Origin: Eubacterium sp. UBA3279
GTDB taxonomy: Bacteria > Bacillota > Clostridia > Lachnospirales > Lachnospiraceae
Reading direction: 5' to 3'
Length of the DNA: 28,258 nt
Assembly: GCA_002361775.1 (NCBI GenBank)
Contig: DETV01000090.1
Span: forward strand, 17,504-45,761
In this document: positions 1 to 7,339 of the stretch, one piece after another
Numbering within the stretch: position 1 is the stretch's first letter
How the letters are laid out: each line of letters opens with the position of its first letter
The notes under the pieces: generated by a model
Told to the model about the DNA's origin: nothing
Database searches by the model: none
What the model saw: the letters and a program-made list of their open reading frames with translations, nothing else
Program-made: the position numbers and the translations under genes

Positions 1-20
1 ATAAAGTTATGATTAAATGA

Positions 21-26
21 TATAAT
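21..26 (+). promoter_or_regulatory. Putative -10 box of the iolG promoter
   Basis: A perfect TATAAT lies 57 bases before the iolG start codon. A -35 box at the usual 17-base spacing would fall across or beyond the left edge of the window, so only half of the promoter can be judged. If it is real, iolG has its own short leader and starts a transcription unit. Confidence 0.45.
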
Positions 27-82
27 TTTTTCAACAAAAAATGATAACTTTCAAAAGGAAAATAATAAAAAGGAGAAAAACT

Positions 83-1096
83 ATGGTAACAATTGGTATT
101 ATTGGAGCTGGCCGTATTGGTAAAGTACATGCAGAAAGTATTTCTAATTATGTAAAAAATGCAACCGTAAAGACAATTGCTGACCCTTTTATGAATGAAG
201 CTACAGAAACATGGGCAAAAGGTCTGGGAATTGAGAACACAACAAAAGATTATAAAGAGATACTGGCGGATCCGGAAATTGATGCGGTTTTAATCTGTTC
301 TTCTACAGATACACATTCCCCGATTTCTATTGAAGCAATTGAAGCAGGAAAACACGTTTTCTGTGAAAAACCGATTGATCATGATGTAGATAAAATCAAA
401 GAAGTAATCAAAGCTCTGGAAGGAAAGAAAACAAAATATCAGGTTGGATTTAACCGTCGTTTTGACCATAACTTCCGCGCTGTTCAGCAGGCAGTTGCAG
501 CGGGAAAAGTGGGAGATCCTCATATTATCAAGATTACATCCAGAGATCCGGAACCACCTTCACCAGCGTATGTGGCAGTATCCGGCGGTATGTTCCTGGA
601 TATGACCATTCATGATTTTGATATGGTTCGTTTTCTGGCAGGATGTGATGCAGAAGAAGTTTATGTACAGTCTGCTGTACTGGTTGATCCGGCTATCGGT
701 GAAGCAGGAGATGTGGATACTGCAGTAATTACACTGAAAATGGAAAATGGTGCAATTGCTGTTATTGATAATTCCAGAAAAGCAGCTTACGGATATGATC
801 AGAGAGCAGAAGTGTTTGGTTCCAAAGGTATGGTTGCCAATGCAAATGACAGCGTATCTAACGCAGTGATCACCAATGCAGACGGAGTAACAGGAGAAAA
901 ACCACTGTTCTTCTTCCTGGAACGTTATATGGCAGCATATGCACAGGAAATCAGTGAGTTTGTAGACGCTATTGTGAATGATACAGAAACACCTGTTGGC
1001 GTGGAAGATGGACTGAAACCAGTTCTTATGGGATTGGCAGCAAAGAAATCTGTAGAAGAACACAGACCGGTGAAAATTTCTGAAATTGAATTTTAA
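83..1096 (+). CDS. iolG: Inositol 2-dehydrogenase (Gfo/Idh/MocA family)
   Basis: NAD-dependent oxidation of myo-inositol to 2-keto-myo-inositol (scyllo-inosose), first step of inositol catabolism, cytoplasmic. The 337-residue product has an N-terminal Rossmann fold with GxGxxG at G8-G13, the EKP motif with the catalytic Lys at about K96, and the D173-x3-H177 pair typical of IolG. An in-frame ATG exists upstream at 41, but the one at 83 has AGGAG at 71-75 and gives the normal Rossmann start, so it is preferred. A strong terminator follows, so iolG appears to be transcribed apart from the regulator downstream. Inositol specificity is supported by iolC, iolD and iolB in the same window; a related polyol dehydrogenase is the main alternative. 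Confidence 0.88.
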   Translation: MVTIGIIGAGRIGKVHAESISNYVKNATVKTIADPFMNEATETWAKGLGIENTTKDYKEILADPEIDAVLICSSTDTHSPISIEAIEAGKHVFCEKPIDHDVDKIKEVIKALEGKKTKYQVGFNRRFDHNFRAVQQAVAAGKVGDPHIIKITSRDPEPPSPAYVAVSGGMFLDMTIHDFDMVRFLAGCDAEEVYVQSAVLVDPAIGEAGDVDTAVITLKMENGAIAVIDNSRKAAYGYDQRAEVFGSKGMVANANDSVSNAVITNADGVTGEKPLFFFLERYMAAYAQEISEFVDAIVNDTETPVGVEDGLKPVLMGLAAKKSVEEHRPVKISEIEF

Positions 1097-1120
1097 TACA
1101 TAAGATATTTGAATAAAAGA

Positions 1121-1150
1121 AAAAGAGCTGTGACATTACAGCTCTTTTTT
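1121..1150 (+). terminator. Rho-independent terminator after iolG
   Basis: An 11-bp perfect stem (1121-1131 with 1138-1148, core AGAGCTGT/ACAGCTCT), 6-base loop, and a run of six T at 1145-1150. It ends the iolG unit. Confidence 0.85.
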
Positions 1151-1169
1151 GCTTTTGCAAAAGCAAAAA
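1146..1169. repeat. 24-bp perfect palindrome overlapping the terminator T-tract
   Basis: Two 12-base halves (TTTTTGCTTTTG and its complement) centred between 1157 and 1158, with no mismatch. It starts inside the T-tract of the iolG terminator and ends just before the -35 box of the regulator gene at 1174. It could be a second terminator hairpin or an operator; the sequence alone does not decide. Confidence 0.6.
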
Positions 1170-1173
1170 TGAA

Positions 1174-1202
1174 TTGATAATATAAAGAGAGTGTGATAAA
1201 AT
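1174..1202 (+). promoter_or_regulatory. Promoter of the DeoR-MFS unit
   Basis: TTGATA (1174-1179), 17-base spacer, TAAAAT (1197-1202) preceded by TGA, giving an extended -10. The leader to the start at 1283 is about 75 bases and carries two TTACTC repeats and two CTCAATA repeats, possible autoregulatory sites. Confidence 0.65.
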
Positions 1203-1282
1203 TTACTCAATAGTTAACAATAAATTACTCGTAACTGCTCAATATTTTGTGTTTGAGAAAATTTGGTTGAAGGGGGGATTTT

Positions 1283-2047
1283 ATGCGTTCCCAGAGAATT
1301 GCAGAAATTGAACAATATATTTATACTCATAAAACGGTTACGTTGGATGAATTGTGTGAGGTTTTTCAGGTGTCTAAAAACACCATTCGACGAGATGTGG
1401 AAGAGATTATTCAGAATCCTGATATTGTGAAGACGTATGGCGGAGTTATGATCAATACACAGACAAAAAAACTTCTCGTGTCCTTTACAGAAAGAAATAT
1501 TAATCATCAGGATGCAAAGAGAAAGATTGCTGCTGAAGCTGCAAAGCTGGTAGAGGACGGAGACAGTATTTTTATTGATTCCGGGACTACCACATTGTAT
1601 ATGCTGGAATATTTGAAGAATAAAAAGATTACATTATTGACCAATAATATGGAAGTTATGTTTCAGGCGATTCCTTATGAAAATATCAATGTGATTTCCC
1701 TGTCAGGTACATTGAATAGGAAAACGTTGTCTCTTACAGGGAATAATGCAGCCAAATTGTTATCTACTTATAATATAAAGAAAGCTTTTATGGCTGCTAC
1801 GGGGATTACTATTGAAAATGGAGCCACAAATTCTTCGCCGGAAGAGACTTGCATCAAGGAGATAGCGGTAAGGAAGAGTGGAGAGAAGTATCTTTTGGCG
1901 GATTCCAGTAAGTTTGGAGTGGTATCTTTGCTTACATATTGTGATGTGAAAGATCTTACGGGAATTATTACGGATGCAAAACCGCAAGAGGATTTTTTGG
2001 AATATGCACAGGATAATCAGGTGAAAATCATTTTGGCAAAAGCTTAA
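1283..2047 (+). CDS. DeoR/GlpR-family transcriptional regulator (IolR-like)
   Basis: Predicted sugar-phosphate-responsive repressor. The 254-residue product has the classic DeoR layout: an N-terminal winged helix (RSQRIAEIEQYI at the start, recognition helix VSKNTIRRDVEEI at about 30-42) and a C-terminal DeoR sensor domain with the phosphate-binding segment DGDSIFIDSGTTT at about 91-103. The start is set by a G-rich ribosome binding site just upstream of the ATG at 1283. The next gene, an MFS permease, follows within 20 bases, so they are probably one operon. Placement beside iolG and upstream of iolCDB suggests it controls inositol genes (as IolR, also a DeoR protein, does in Bacillus subtilis). 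The effector is not visible from sequence. Confidence 0.85.
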   Translation: MRSQRIAEIEQYIYTHKTVTLDELCEVFQVSKNTIRRDVEEIIQNPDIVKTYGGVMINTQTKKLLVSFTERNINHQDAKRKIAAEAAKLVEDGDSIFIDSGTTTLYMLEYLKNKKITLLTNNMEVMFQAIPYENINVISLSGTLNRKTLSLTGNNAAKLLSTYNIKKAFMAATGITIENGATNSSPEETCIKEIAVRKSGEKYLLADSSKFGVVSLLTYCDVKDLTGIITDAKPQEDFLEYAQDNQVKIILAKA

Positions 2048-2066
2048 ATGTGATATGGGGAAGAAT

Positions 2067-3287
2067 ATGAAAGGTTTAGAGAAGGTTGAAGTAAAGCATC
2101 AATATTCTGTGGTGCAGGCATTATACTGGATGACGAGTTGCGCATTGGCAGGTTATGCGGCGGTTTATCTTCAGGATCGTGGCTTGTCCAATACTCTGAT
2201 CGGAGTTGTAGTGGGTGGGGCGGCCTTTTTTTCCATGGTGGTACAGCCGTTGGTGGCGCAAATTGCAGAAAGTATTTCCTGGCTGACGGTAAAGCGTACT
2301 ATACAGCTTTTGGTTGTGGGTATGGCGGTTATGTTTGGAGCGTTGACGGTATTTCCGATTCCTGTGGCGGGTGTGGTTGTCCTGTATATGGGAATGAATA
2401 TATTAAATTATTGTATGCCGCCTATGCTCAGCGCTATGGGAATGGAATTTATCAATCAGGGATATTATTTGAATTTTGGTTTGTCCAGAGGTTTGGGATC
2501 TATTTCTTATGCGGTATGTGCGGCAATTCTGGGATTTGTGATTGACCGTTTTTTCCCGGGCGTGCTGGGATATGTTTATGTGGTGTTAGCTGTTTTGCTT
2601 TTTCTGGCAGTTTCGGTTATGGAAGATCTGGGAGTTGGAGAAAAGAATTCCAGTCAGATGAGGGAAAGGAAATGTCTGGGAAAAGAAAAGCGGGATACCG
2701 GGGAAAATATCTGGAAAGTTATATGGAAAAATAAAACTTTTGTATGTCTGATGATTGGCTTTTGCCTTGCCAATATGAATAATGCGGCAGTTGCCACATA
2801 TACGGTAAATATTATAAAAAAACTTGGGGGAACTGATACAATACTTGGTTTTGCCAATTTTGTATCTGCGGCCAGCGAAATGCCGGTTATGCTTCTTTTT
2901 GGTTATTTTATGAAAAAAGGGAATTGTATCCGTTTGTTGAAGGTCAGCGTATTGTTTTTTGTGATCAAGCCATTGATTTTAGTGAACGCAGGAATTTTGC
3001 CGATGGTATTTCTGGGACTGGGTCTGCAGGGGTTGTCCTTTGGAATGTTTACCCCGGCGGCGGTATATTTTGTAAATAGTTCCCTTGCTCCGGAACATCG
3101 GGTAAGAGGGCAGGCTATTTTCAGCGTGATTACTGCGGGAGCAGCCACCTGCGGAGGAAATTTGCTGGGTGGATGGCTTCAGGATACGTTTGGTCTGGAT
3201 ACCATGTTGTGGGTTTGTGTGAGTATGGCAGTGATAGGATTGTTGTTTGTAATATGGCTGCCTGAAAATCGCAGAGATTCAATATAG
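2067..3287 (+). CDS. MFS transporter (MFS_1-like), probable polyol/sugar permease
   Basis: About 406 residues with roughly 12 hydrophobic segments and a charged central loop at about residues 192-220 (rich in Lys, Arg and Glu), the usual two-bundle MFS layout. The N-terminal segment (LYWMTSCALAGYAAVYLQDR) resembles the LacY/NupG-type MFS_1-like group. An ATG at 2055 is in frame, but the GGGGA at 2057-2061 fits the ATG at 2067 better. It follows the DeoR gene almost without a gap and is closed by a terminator. By context it may import inositol or a related polyol; substrate assignment is an inference. Confidence 0.75.
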   Translation: MKGLEKVEVKHQYSVVQALYWMTSCALAGYAAVYLQDRGLSNTLIGVVVGGAAFFSMVVQPLVAQIAESISWLTVKRTIQLLVVGMAVMFGALTVFPIPVAGVVVLYMGMNILNYCMPPMLSAMGMEFINQGYYLNFGLSRGLGSISYAVCAAILGFVIDRFFPGVLGYVYVVLAVLLFLAVSVMEDLGVGEKNSSQMRERKCLGKEKRDTGENIWKVIWKNKTFVCLMIGFCLANMNNAAVATYTVNIIKKLGGTDTILGFANFVSAASEMPVMLLFGYFMKKGNCIRLLKVSVLFFVIKPLILVNAGILPMVFLGLGLQGLSFGMFTPAAVYFVNSSLAPEHRVRGQAIFSVITAGAATCGGNLLGGWLQDTFGLDTMLWVCVSMAVIGLLFVIWLPENRRDSI

Positions 3288-3294
3288 TATATTT

Positions 3295-3334
3295 AAGAGG
3301 AAGGGAATCGATGTTTCGGACCCCTTCCTCTTTT
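3295..3334 (+). terminator. Terminator after the MFS gene
   Basis: An 11-bp perfect stem AAGAGGAAGGG (3295-3305) with CCCTTCCTCTT (3322-3332), 16-base loop and a short T run. It sits between convergent genes and may also slow transcription from the minus strand. Confidence 0.8.
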
Positions 3335-3354
3335 GATGTTGTGTGGTTTGGAAG

Positions 3355-3777
3355 TTACTGGAATTGAAACAGATTTAATCCTATTTCTTCGTTAAAGCAG
3401 CGGTCTACTCTGCCGGGGATGATGGTTATTACCATTTCACAAGTGGCGCTTACAACGGCTTTGTTCAGATGTCCTCCAAAAACTTCTCCTTTTTCGTTTC
3501 CGGCGCTCATATGGAGATGGCAATAAAATTCATTGTTCAGCGTGTTGATTGTGCCGGTCAGGGAAACGATTTCAAAGCTTCCCTGAAAATGATTTGCCAG
3601 ATATTCTTTTTCTTTTGTTTTGAATACGCCTACAGTAAATTCATCAACAGCGCCCAATGCCTGTACACTTGCCAATGTAATCTGTTCTTTTAATGAAATT
3701 TCTTTTACTTTTTCAATGATTTCTTCGCCTTTATCAATTCTTGCAATGATGGTATTTTCAAATTTTCTGTATTCCAT
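3355..3777 (-). CDS. PPC/DUF296-domain protein
   Basis: 140 residues, a complete single PPC (DUF296) domain. The family's metal-site motif is present: H87-L-H89 then GGH103 in the segment HLHMSAGNEKGEVFGGHL. Stand-alone bacterial PPC proteins are small trimeric metal-binding proteins of unknown function; plant relatives carry an added AT-hook, which is absent here. The start has AAGGAGG 7 bases upstream on the minus strand. It lies 30 bases downstream of the lactonase-like gene, so both are probably cotranscribed. A role in inositol use is only suggested by position. Confidence 0.82.
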   Translation of the reverse strand: MEYRKFENTIIARIDKGEEIIEKVKEISLKEQITLASVQALGAVDEFTVGVFKTKEKEYLANHFQGSFEIVSLTGTINTLNNEFYCHLHMSAGNEKGEVFGGHLNKAVVSATCEMVITIIPGRVDRCFNEEIGLNLFQFQ

Positions 3778-3807
3778 TAGAGTCCTCCTTAAAGTTATCG
3801 TAAAATA

Positions 3808-4800
3808 TCATATTTCCATAAGAAAACTGACGTCTGACTGGTGAATTGTTCGAAAAGCTTTTTCTTTTATTTTGCCTGTAGCTGTTTCTCTTTCAAGAAA
3901 TACCACAGTTCCGCTTTTTTGGTTGGCGCTGACCAGGAATCTGTCTTCATCTGTCAATGAAATGTGCCGGGGCCAGTCTCCCAGACAGGATGTGCGGTCA
4001 CAGTACGTTGGCATACCCTCTTCATCTAAAAGAAAATGAGCAATAGTATTTTCACCTCTGTTGGCGGCATAAAGGTGTTTCTGGTCTTTTGTTACAGCAA
4101 GAGTGGAGCCGAAGCTTTCTCCTGAAAATTCAGGATCCAGAAGAGGTTGAGCCTGTACCAACTGCATTTTTTCCGGGTTACTGTAATCGATGGTGAGAAG
4201 CTGGCTGGAATATTCCGTGACACAGTAGAATAATTTGTGTGTTTTGTTGGCATATATATGGCGGGGACCTGTGCCTTCTGGAAGCTTCAGCCGGGAATAT
4301 TCTTCCGGGATTCCGTTTTTCTGACGGTAACAGATAATCAGATCCAATTCGATGTTTACCACGTAAATAAATGAATCTATAATCAGAGCGCAGTGTACTC
4401 GTGATTGTTTATCAGAACCGTCTGTTTGTTGTTCTTCATATAAGATGTCTCCAAAGTGACCTGTTTCATCGTAGGACAGGGTGAAAAAGGTTCCGTCACC
4501 CCAACAAGATCCTGCCAGGAAATGTTCTTTCTCCATAGCGTGGAGATGGCAAAGGCAAGTTCCTTTCAGGCGGATCGTATCAATTTTCTTCCAGGAAGGA
4601 TGAGAGGATGAAGAATCCTGTAAAAAAGAAGTAACTGTACAATAATCCTCGAATTCTCCTACTGCAAAGAGAAGATTTCCCGCCTGACAAAGAAAAGAGG
4701 GATTTGGAATGGATGAAGACCAAAGCGGTACATCCTGGGAATCGTATAGAGTAATATTGGAATGGTCATCGGGACCATAGCCGGAAATTAAATATGGCAT
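3808..4800 (-). CDS. Lactonase-family seven-bladed beta-propeller (6-phosphogluconolactonase-like)
   Basis: About 330 residues, cytoplasmic (no signal peptide). Repeated propeller blade motifs are visible: GPRHIYANKTHKLFYCVTE, a blade with LAVTKDQKHLYAANRGENT, and GDWPRHISLTDEDRFLVSAN, as in the PF10282 lactonase family (YbhE/Pgl type). An ATG at 4818 is in frame, but it overlaps the GAGGAGG that serves the ATG at 4800, so 4800 is the likely start. It heads a minus-strand pair with the PPC gene and is divergent from the GH3 gene. The substrate could be a sugar or polyol lactone; nothing in the sequence fixes it. Confidence 0.78.
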   Translation of the reverse strand: MPYLISGYGPDDHSNITLYDSQDVPLWSSSIPNPSFLCQAGNLLFAVGEFEDYCTVTSFLQDSSSSHPSWKKIDTIRLKGTCLCHLHAMEKEHFLAGSCWGDGTFFTLSYDETGHFGDILYEEQQTDGSDKQSRVHCALIIDSFIYVVNIELDLIICYRQKNGIPEEYSRLKLPEGTGPRHIYANKTHKLFYCVTEYSSQLLTIDYSNPEKMQLVQAQPLLDPEFSGESFGSTLAVTKDQKHLYAANRGENTIAHFLLDEEGMPTYCDRTSCLGDWPRHISLTDEDRFLVSANQKSGTVVFLERETATGKIKEKAFRTIHQSDVSFLMEI

Positions 4801-4835
4801 ATGAAAGTACCTCCTCATAAATAAATCTTAGTTTT

Positions 4836-4844
4836 ATTGTACCA
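4836..4844 (-). promoter_or_regulatory. Possible extended -10 promoter of the lactonase-PPC unit
   Basis: Read on the minus strand, TGG followed by TACAAT forms an extended -10 about 36 bases upstream of the start at 4800. No good -35 box is seen. Confidence 0.4.
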
Positions 4845-4886
4845 AGCCATGGGTTTGAATACCAGTACCAGAAGTATAAAAAGTTA

Positions 4887-4910
4887 CTGTTACTGTTCGT
4901 ATTGTAACAG
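4887..4910. promoter_or_regulatory. Inverted repeat between divergent promoters
   Basis: CTGTTAC (4887-4893) and GTAACAG (4904-4910), perfect 7-base arms 10 bases apart, lying between the lactonase and GH3 promoters. A candidate operator shared by both units. Confidence 0.4.
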
Positions 4911-4944
4911 GTAAAATTTCAATTATAGTTATGAGAGAAAATAC

Positions 4945-4973
4945 TTGCCGAATGGATAAAATACAGGTATGCT
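4945..4973 (+). promoter_or_regulatory. Promoter of the GH3 gene
   Basis: TTGCCG (4945-4950), 17-base spacer, TATGCT (4968-4973), about 30 bases before the start codon. It matches the layout and -10 of the iolC promoter. Confidence 0.6.
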
Positions 4974-5003
4974 AAGGGTAAAAAGGTAAGGAGGATGTTG
5001 ATT

Positions 5004-7124
5004 ATGTGGGACAGAGAAGTAGCGAAAAAGCGGGCAGAGGAGCTGGTTTCACAGATGACGGTGGAAGAACGGGCTTCACAACTTCGTTATGATTCTCCGG
5101 CGATTCCCCGATTGGAAATACCGGAGTATAACTGGTGGAACGAGGCTCTTCACGGAGTGGCAAGAGGAGGCTGCGCCACCAGTTTTCCTCAAGCTATCGG
5201 CCTGGCTGCGTCTTTTGACAAAGAGTTGATGAAACGAGTGGGAGAAGTGATTTCCGAAGAAGGACGGGCAAAGTATAATGCTTACAGTAAAAAAGGTGAC
5301 AGAGATATTTACAAAGGACTTACCTTCTGGTCTCCCAATGTGAATATTTTCAGAGATCCCCGGTGGGGGCGGGGGCATGAAACCTATGGAGAGGATCCTT
5401 ATTTGACGGGAAGTCTGGCGGTGGAGTTCATCCATGGTATCCAGGGGGAAGGGGATGTGATGAAAGCTGCAGCCTGTGCAAAGCATTTTGCGGTACACAG
5501 CGGCCCGGAAGATGTGCGCCATGAATTTGATGCAGAAGTGACGGAAAAAGATCTTTGGGAAACTTACCTTCCGGCTTTTGAGGCCTGCGTAAAAGAAGGA
5601 GAAGTGGAAGCGGTGATGGGGGCTTATAACCGTACTAATGGAGAACCCTGTTGCGCTCACAGTGTTTTGATGGAAGATATTCTGCGGGGAAAATGGAGCT
5701 TTTCCGGTCATTATGTGTCTGATTGCTGGGCGATAGCGGATTTTCATAATGGTCATATGGTGACGGATACTCCCTGGGAATCGGCAGCTTTAGCTTTGGA
5801 AAAAGGTTGTGACGTCAATTGCGGCGTTACTTACCTGTATGCTTTGAAGGCTCTTGAATTGGGAATGGTGACAGAAGAACAGATTACTCAGGCAGCGGTA
5901 AGATTGTTTACTACCCGTTTCCTGTTGGGATTGTTTGATGATACAGAGTATGACCAGATTCCTTATGAGAAAGTAGAATGTGAAGAGCATCTGGAACTTG
6001 CCCGCCAGGCGGCAGGAGAGGGAGTGGTTTTATTAAAAAATAATGGCATTTTGCCGTTAAAAAGAGACGAGATAAAAACAATTGGTGTGATTGGTCCCAA
6101 TGCCGACAGCAGAATAGCGATGATAGGAAATTATTATGGTACTTCCTCCCATTATACAACGATTCTGGAAGGGATTCAGAGTGAAGCGGGAAAAGATATT
6201 CGGGTGCTTTATTCAGAAGGATGTCAATTGTGGAAAGAATCAGCAGAAGGTCTGGCAAGAAGACAGGATCGTTTGTCAGAAGCGTTGATCGTGGCAGAAC
6301 ACAGTGATGTGGTGATTCTTTGTCTTGGTTTGGATGAAACACTGGAAGGAGAAGAGAGAGATCAGGGAAACGGCGTGGGTAGTGGAGATAAGAAAGATTT
6401 GCTGCTTCCTCAGGTTCAAAGAGAATTGATGGAAAAATTGCTTGAACAGGATACTCCGGTGGTTCTTTGTCTGCTGGCAGGCAGCGCTGTGGATGTGAGT
6501 GAAGCGCAGGAAAAGGCAGCGGCAGTTCTTCAGGCCTGGTATCCGGGAGCTGGGGGAGGAAAGAGTGTGGCGGATATTCTTTTTGGAAAAGTTTCCCCAT
6601 CCGGGAAACTTCCGGTAACATTTTATTATAATGATGATTTGGAGCATATGCCGGAATTTACAGATTATTCTATGAAAGGAAGAACATATCGGTATTTGGA
6701 AAGAAAACCCTTATATCCTTTTGGTTACGGTTTGACTTATGGAGATGTTCAGGTGGAAAATGTGGAGACAGCCGGAGAAGCCGGGGATGTACAGTTGGAT
6801 ATCTGCGTGAAGAATCATGGAGCTTGCGAAACAGAAGATGTAGTTCAGGTATATGTGAAGGATATGGATTCTGTTTATGAAGTAAAAAACAGCAGGCTGT
6901 GTGGATACCAGAGAGTGAAACTGCAGCCGGGAGAGGAAAAAAACATCTCGATTTTTCTTCCCAAAGAGGTATTTTATGTGGTCAACGAACAGGGAGAGCG
7001 GCTTTTGGACGGAAAGCATTTTCGATTGTCTGTGGGAACAAGTCAGCCGGATGAGAGAAGCCGGGAGTTGACAGGAAAAGACCCTGTATCCATAGAAATT
7101 CAGCGGGAAGCTTTAAAGGATTGA
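5004..7124 (+). CDS. Glycoside hydrolase family 3, probable beta-xylosidase/beta-glucosidase
   Basis: 706 residues, no signal peptide, so an intracellular enzyme releasing terminal beta-linked sugars from imported oligosaccharides. GH3 N-terminal barrel about 1-310 with the nucleophile Asp at about D240 in VSDCWA; GH3 C-terminal alpha/beta sandwich about 335-550 with the LEGEERDQG segment expected to supply the acid/base Glu; a fibronectin-III-like domain at about 590-690. The motifs NWWNEALHGVARGG and WSPNVNIFRDPRWGRGHETYGEDP are typical of the beta-xylosidase/arabinofuranosidase branch. The ATG at 4995 touches the AAGGAGG site, so the ATG at 5004 is chosen. It has its own promoter and a strong terminator. 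Xylose versus glucose specificity cannot be fixed here. Confidence 0.87.
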   Translation: MWDREVAKKRAEELVSQMTVEERASQLRYDSPAIPRLEIPEYNWWNEALHGVARGGCATSFPQAIGLAASFDKELMKRVGEVISEEGRAKYNAYSKKGDRDIYKGLTFWSPNVNIFRDPRWGRGHETYGEDPYLTGSLAVEFIHGIQGEGDVMKAAACAKHFAVHSGPEDVRHEFDAEVTEKDLWETYLPAFEACVKEGEVEAVMGAYNRTNGEPCCAHSVLMEDILRGKWSFSGHYVSDCWAIADFHNGHMVTDTPWESAALALEKGCDVNCGVTYLYALKALELGMVTEEQITQAAVRLFTTRFLLGLFDDTEYDQIPYEKVECEEHLELARQAAGEGVVLLKNNGILPLKRDEIKTIGVIGPNADSRIAMIGNYYGTSSHYTTILEGIQSEAGKDIRVLYSEGCQLWKESAEGLARRQDRLSEALIVAEHSDVVILCLGLDETLEGEERDQGNGVGSGDKKDLLLPQVQRELMEKLLEQDTPVVLCLLAGSAVDVSEAQEKAAAVLQAWYPGAGGGKSVADILFGKVSPSGKLPVTFYYNDDLEHMPEFTDYSMKGRTYRYLERKPLYPFGYGLTYGDVQVENVETAGEAGDVQLDICVKNHGACETEDVVQVYVKDMDSVYEVKNSRLCGYQRVKLQPGEEKNISIFLPKEVFYVVNEQGERLLDGKHFRLSVGTSQPDERSRELTGKDPVSIEIQREALKD

Positions 7125-7144
7125 CATAGGATATTATGAAAAAA

Positions 7145-7162
7145 TGCGTGCTTTTTGCGTGC
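7145..7162. promoter_or_regulatory. Tandem TGCGTGC heptamers upstream of iolC
   Basis: TGCGTGC at 7145-7151 and again at 7156-7162, one helical turn (11 bases) apart, just before the GH3 terminator. The same heptamer occurs as an inverted pair on the other side of the iolC promoter, suggesting regulator sites. Confidence 0.4.
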
Positions 7163-7163
7163 A

Positions 7164-7205
7164 AACGCCCCGGGAAAATTGCACAATTTCCCCGGGGCGT
7201 TCTTG
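7164..7205 (+). terminator. Strong G+C-rich terminator after GH3
   Basis: An 18-bp stem with one mismatch (AACGCCCCGG... with ...CCGGGGCGTT), 2-base loop, then a T-rich tail. It isolates GH3 from iolCDB. Confidence 0.85.
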
Positions 7206-7244
7206 TATCATTTGTGAAAAGATGGTTATATTCTGATAAAGTTG

Positions 7245-7273
7245 TTGCGGAACCTGAGGGGATATGGTATGCT
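7245..7273 (+). promoter_or_regulatory. Promoter of the iolCDB operon
   Basis: TTGCGG (7245-7250), 17-base spacer, TATGCT (7268-7273). The transcript would start near 7280, giving a leader of about 60 bases. Confidence 0.6.
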
Positions 7274-7297
7274 GAAGGCAACATGAAATGATAAATG

Positions 7298-7321
7298 TGC
7301 GTGCGATATAAAAAGCACGCA
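7298..7321. promoter_or_regulatory. Inverted TGCGTGC pair in the iolC leader
   Basis: TGCGTGC (7298-7304) and GCACGCA (7315-7321), perfect 7-base arms with a 10-base A+T-rich centre, downstream of the predicted start of transcription. It could be an operator or an RNA hairpin shortly upstream of the iolC ribosome binding site. Confidence 0.5.
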
Positions 7322-7339
7322 GAGAGGCAGGTTGAAAGC

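Noticed and set aside
2138..2545. A 135-codon open frame on the plus strand inside the MFS gene
   Set aside because: It lies wholly inside the MFS frame, its product is Gly/Cys-rich without a family, and no ribosome binding site supports it.
5911..6621. A 236-codon minus-strand frame inside GH3
   Set aside because: Shadow of the conserved GH3 gene: Ser/Pro/His/Leu-rich, no family and no start signal.
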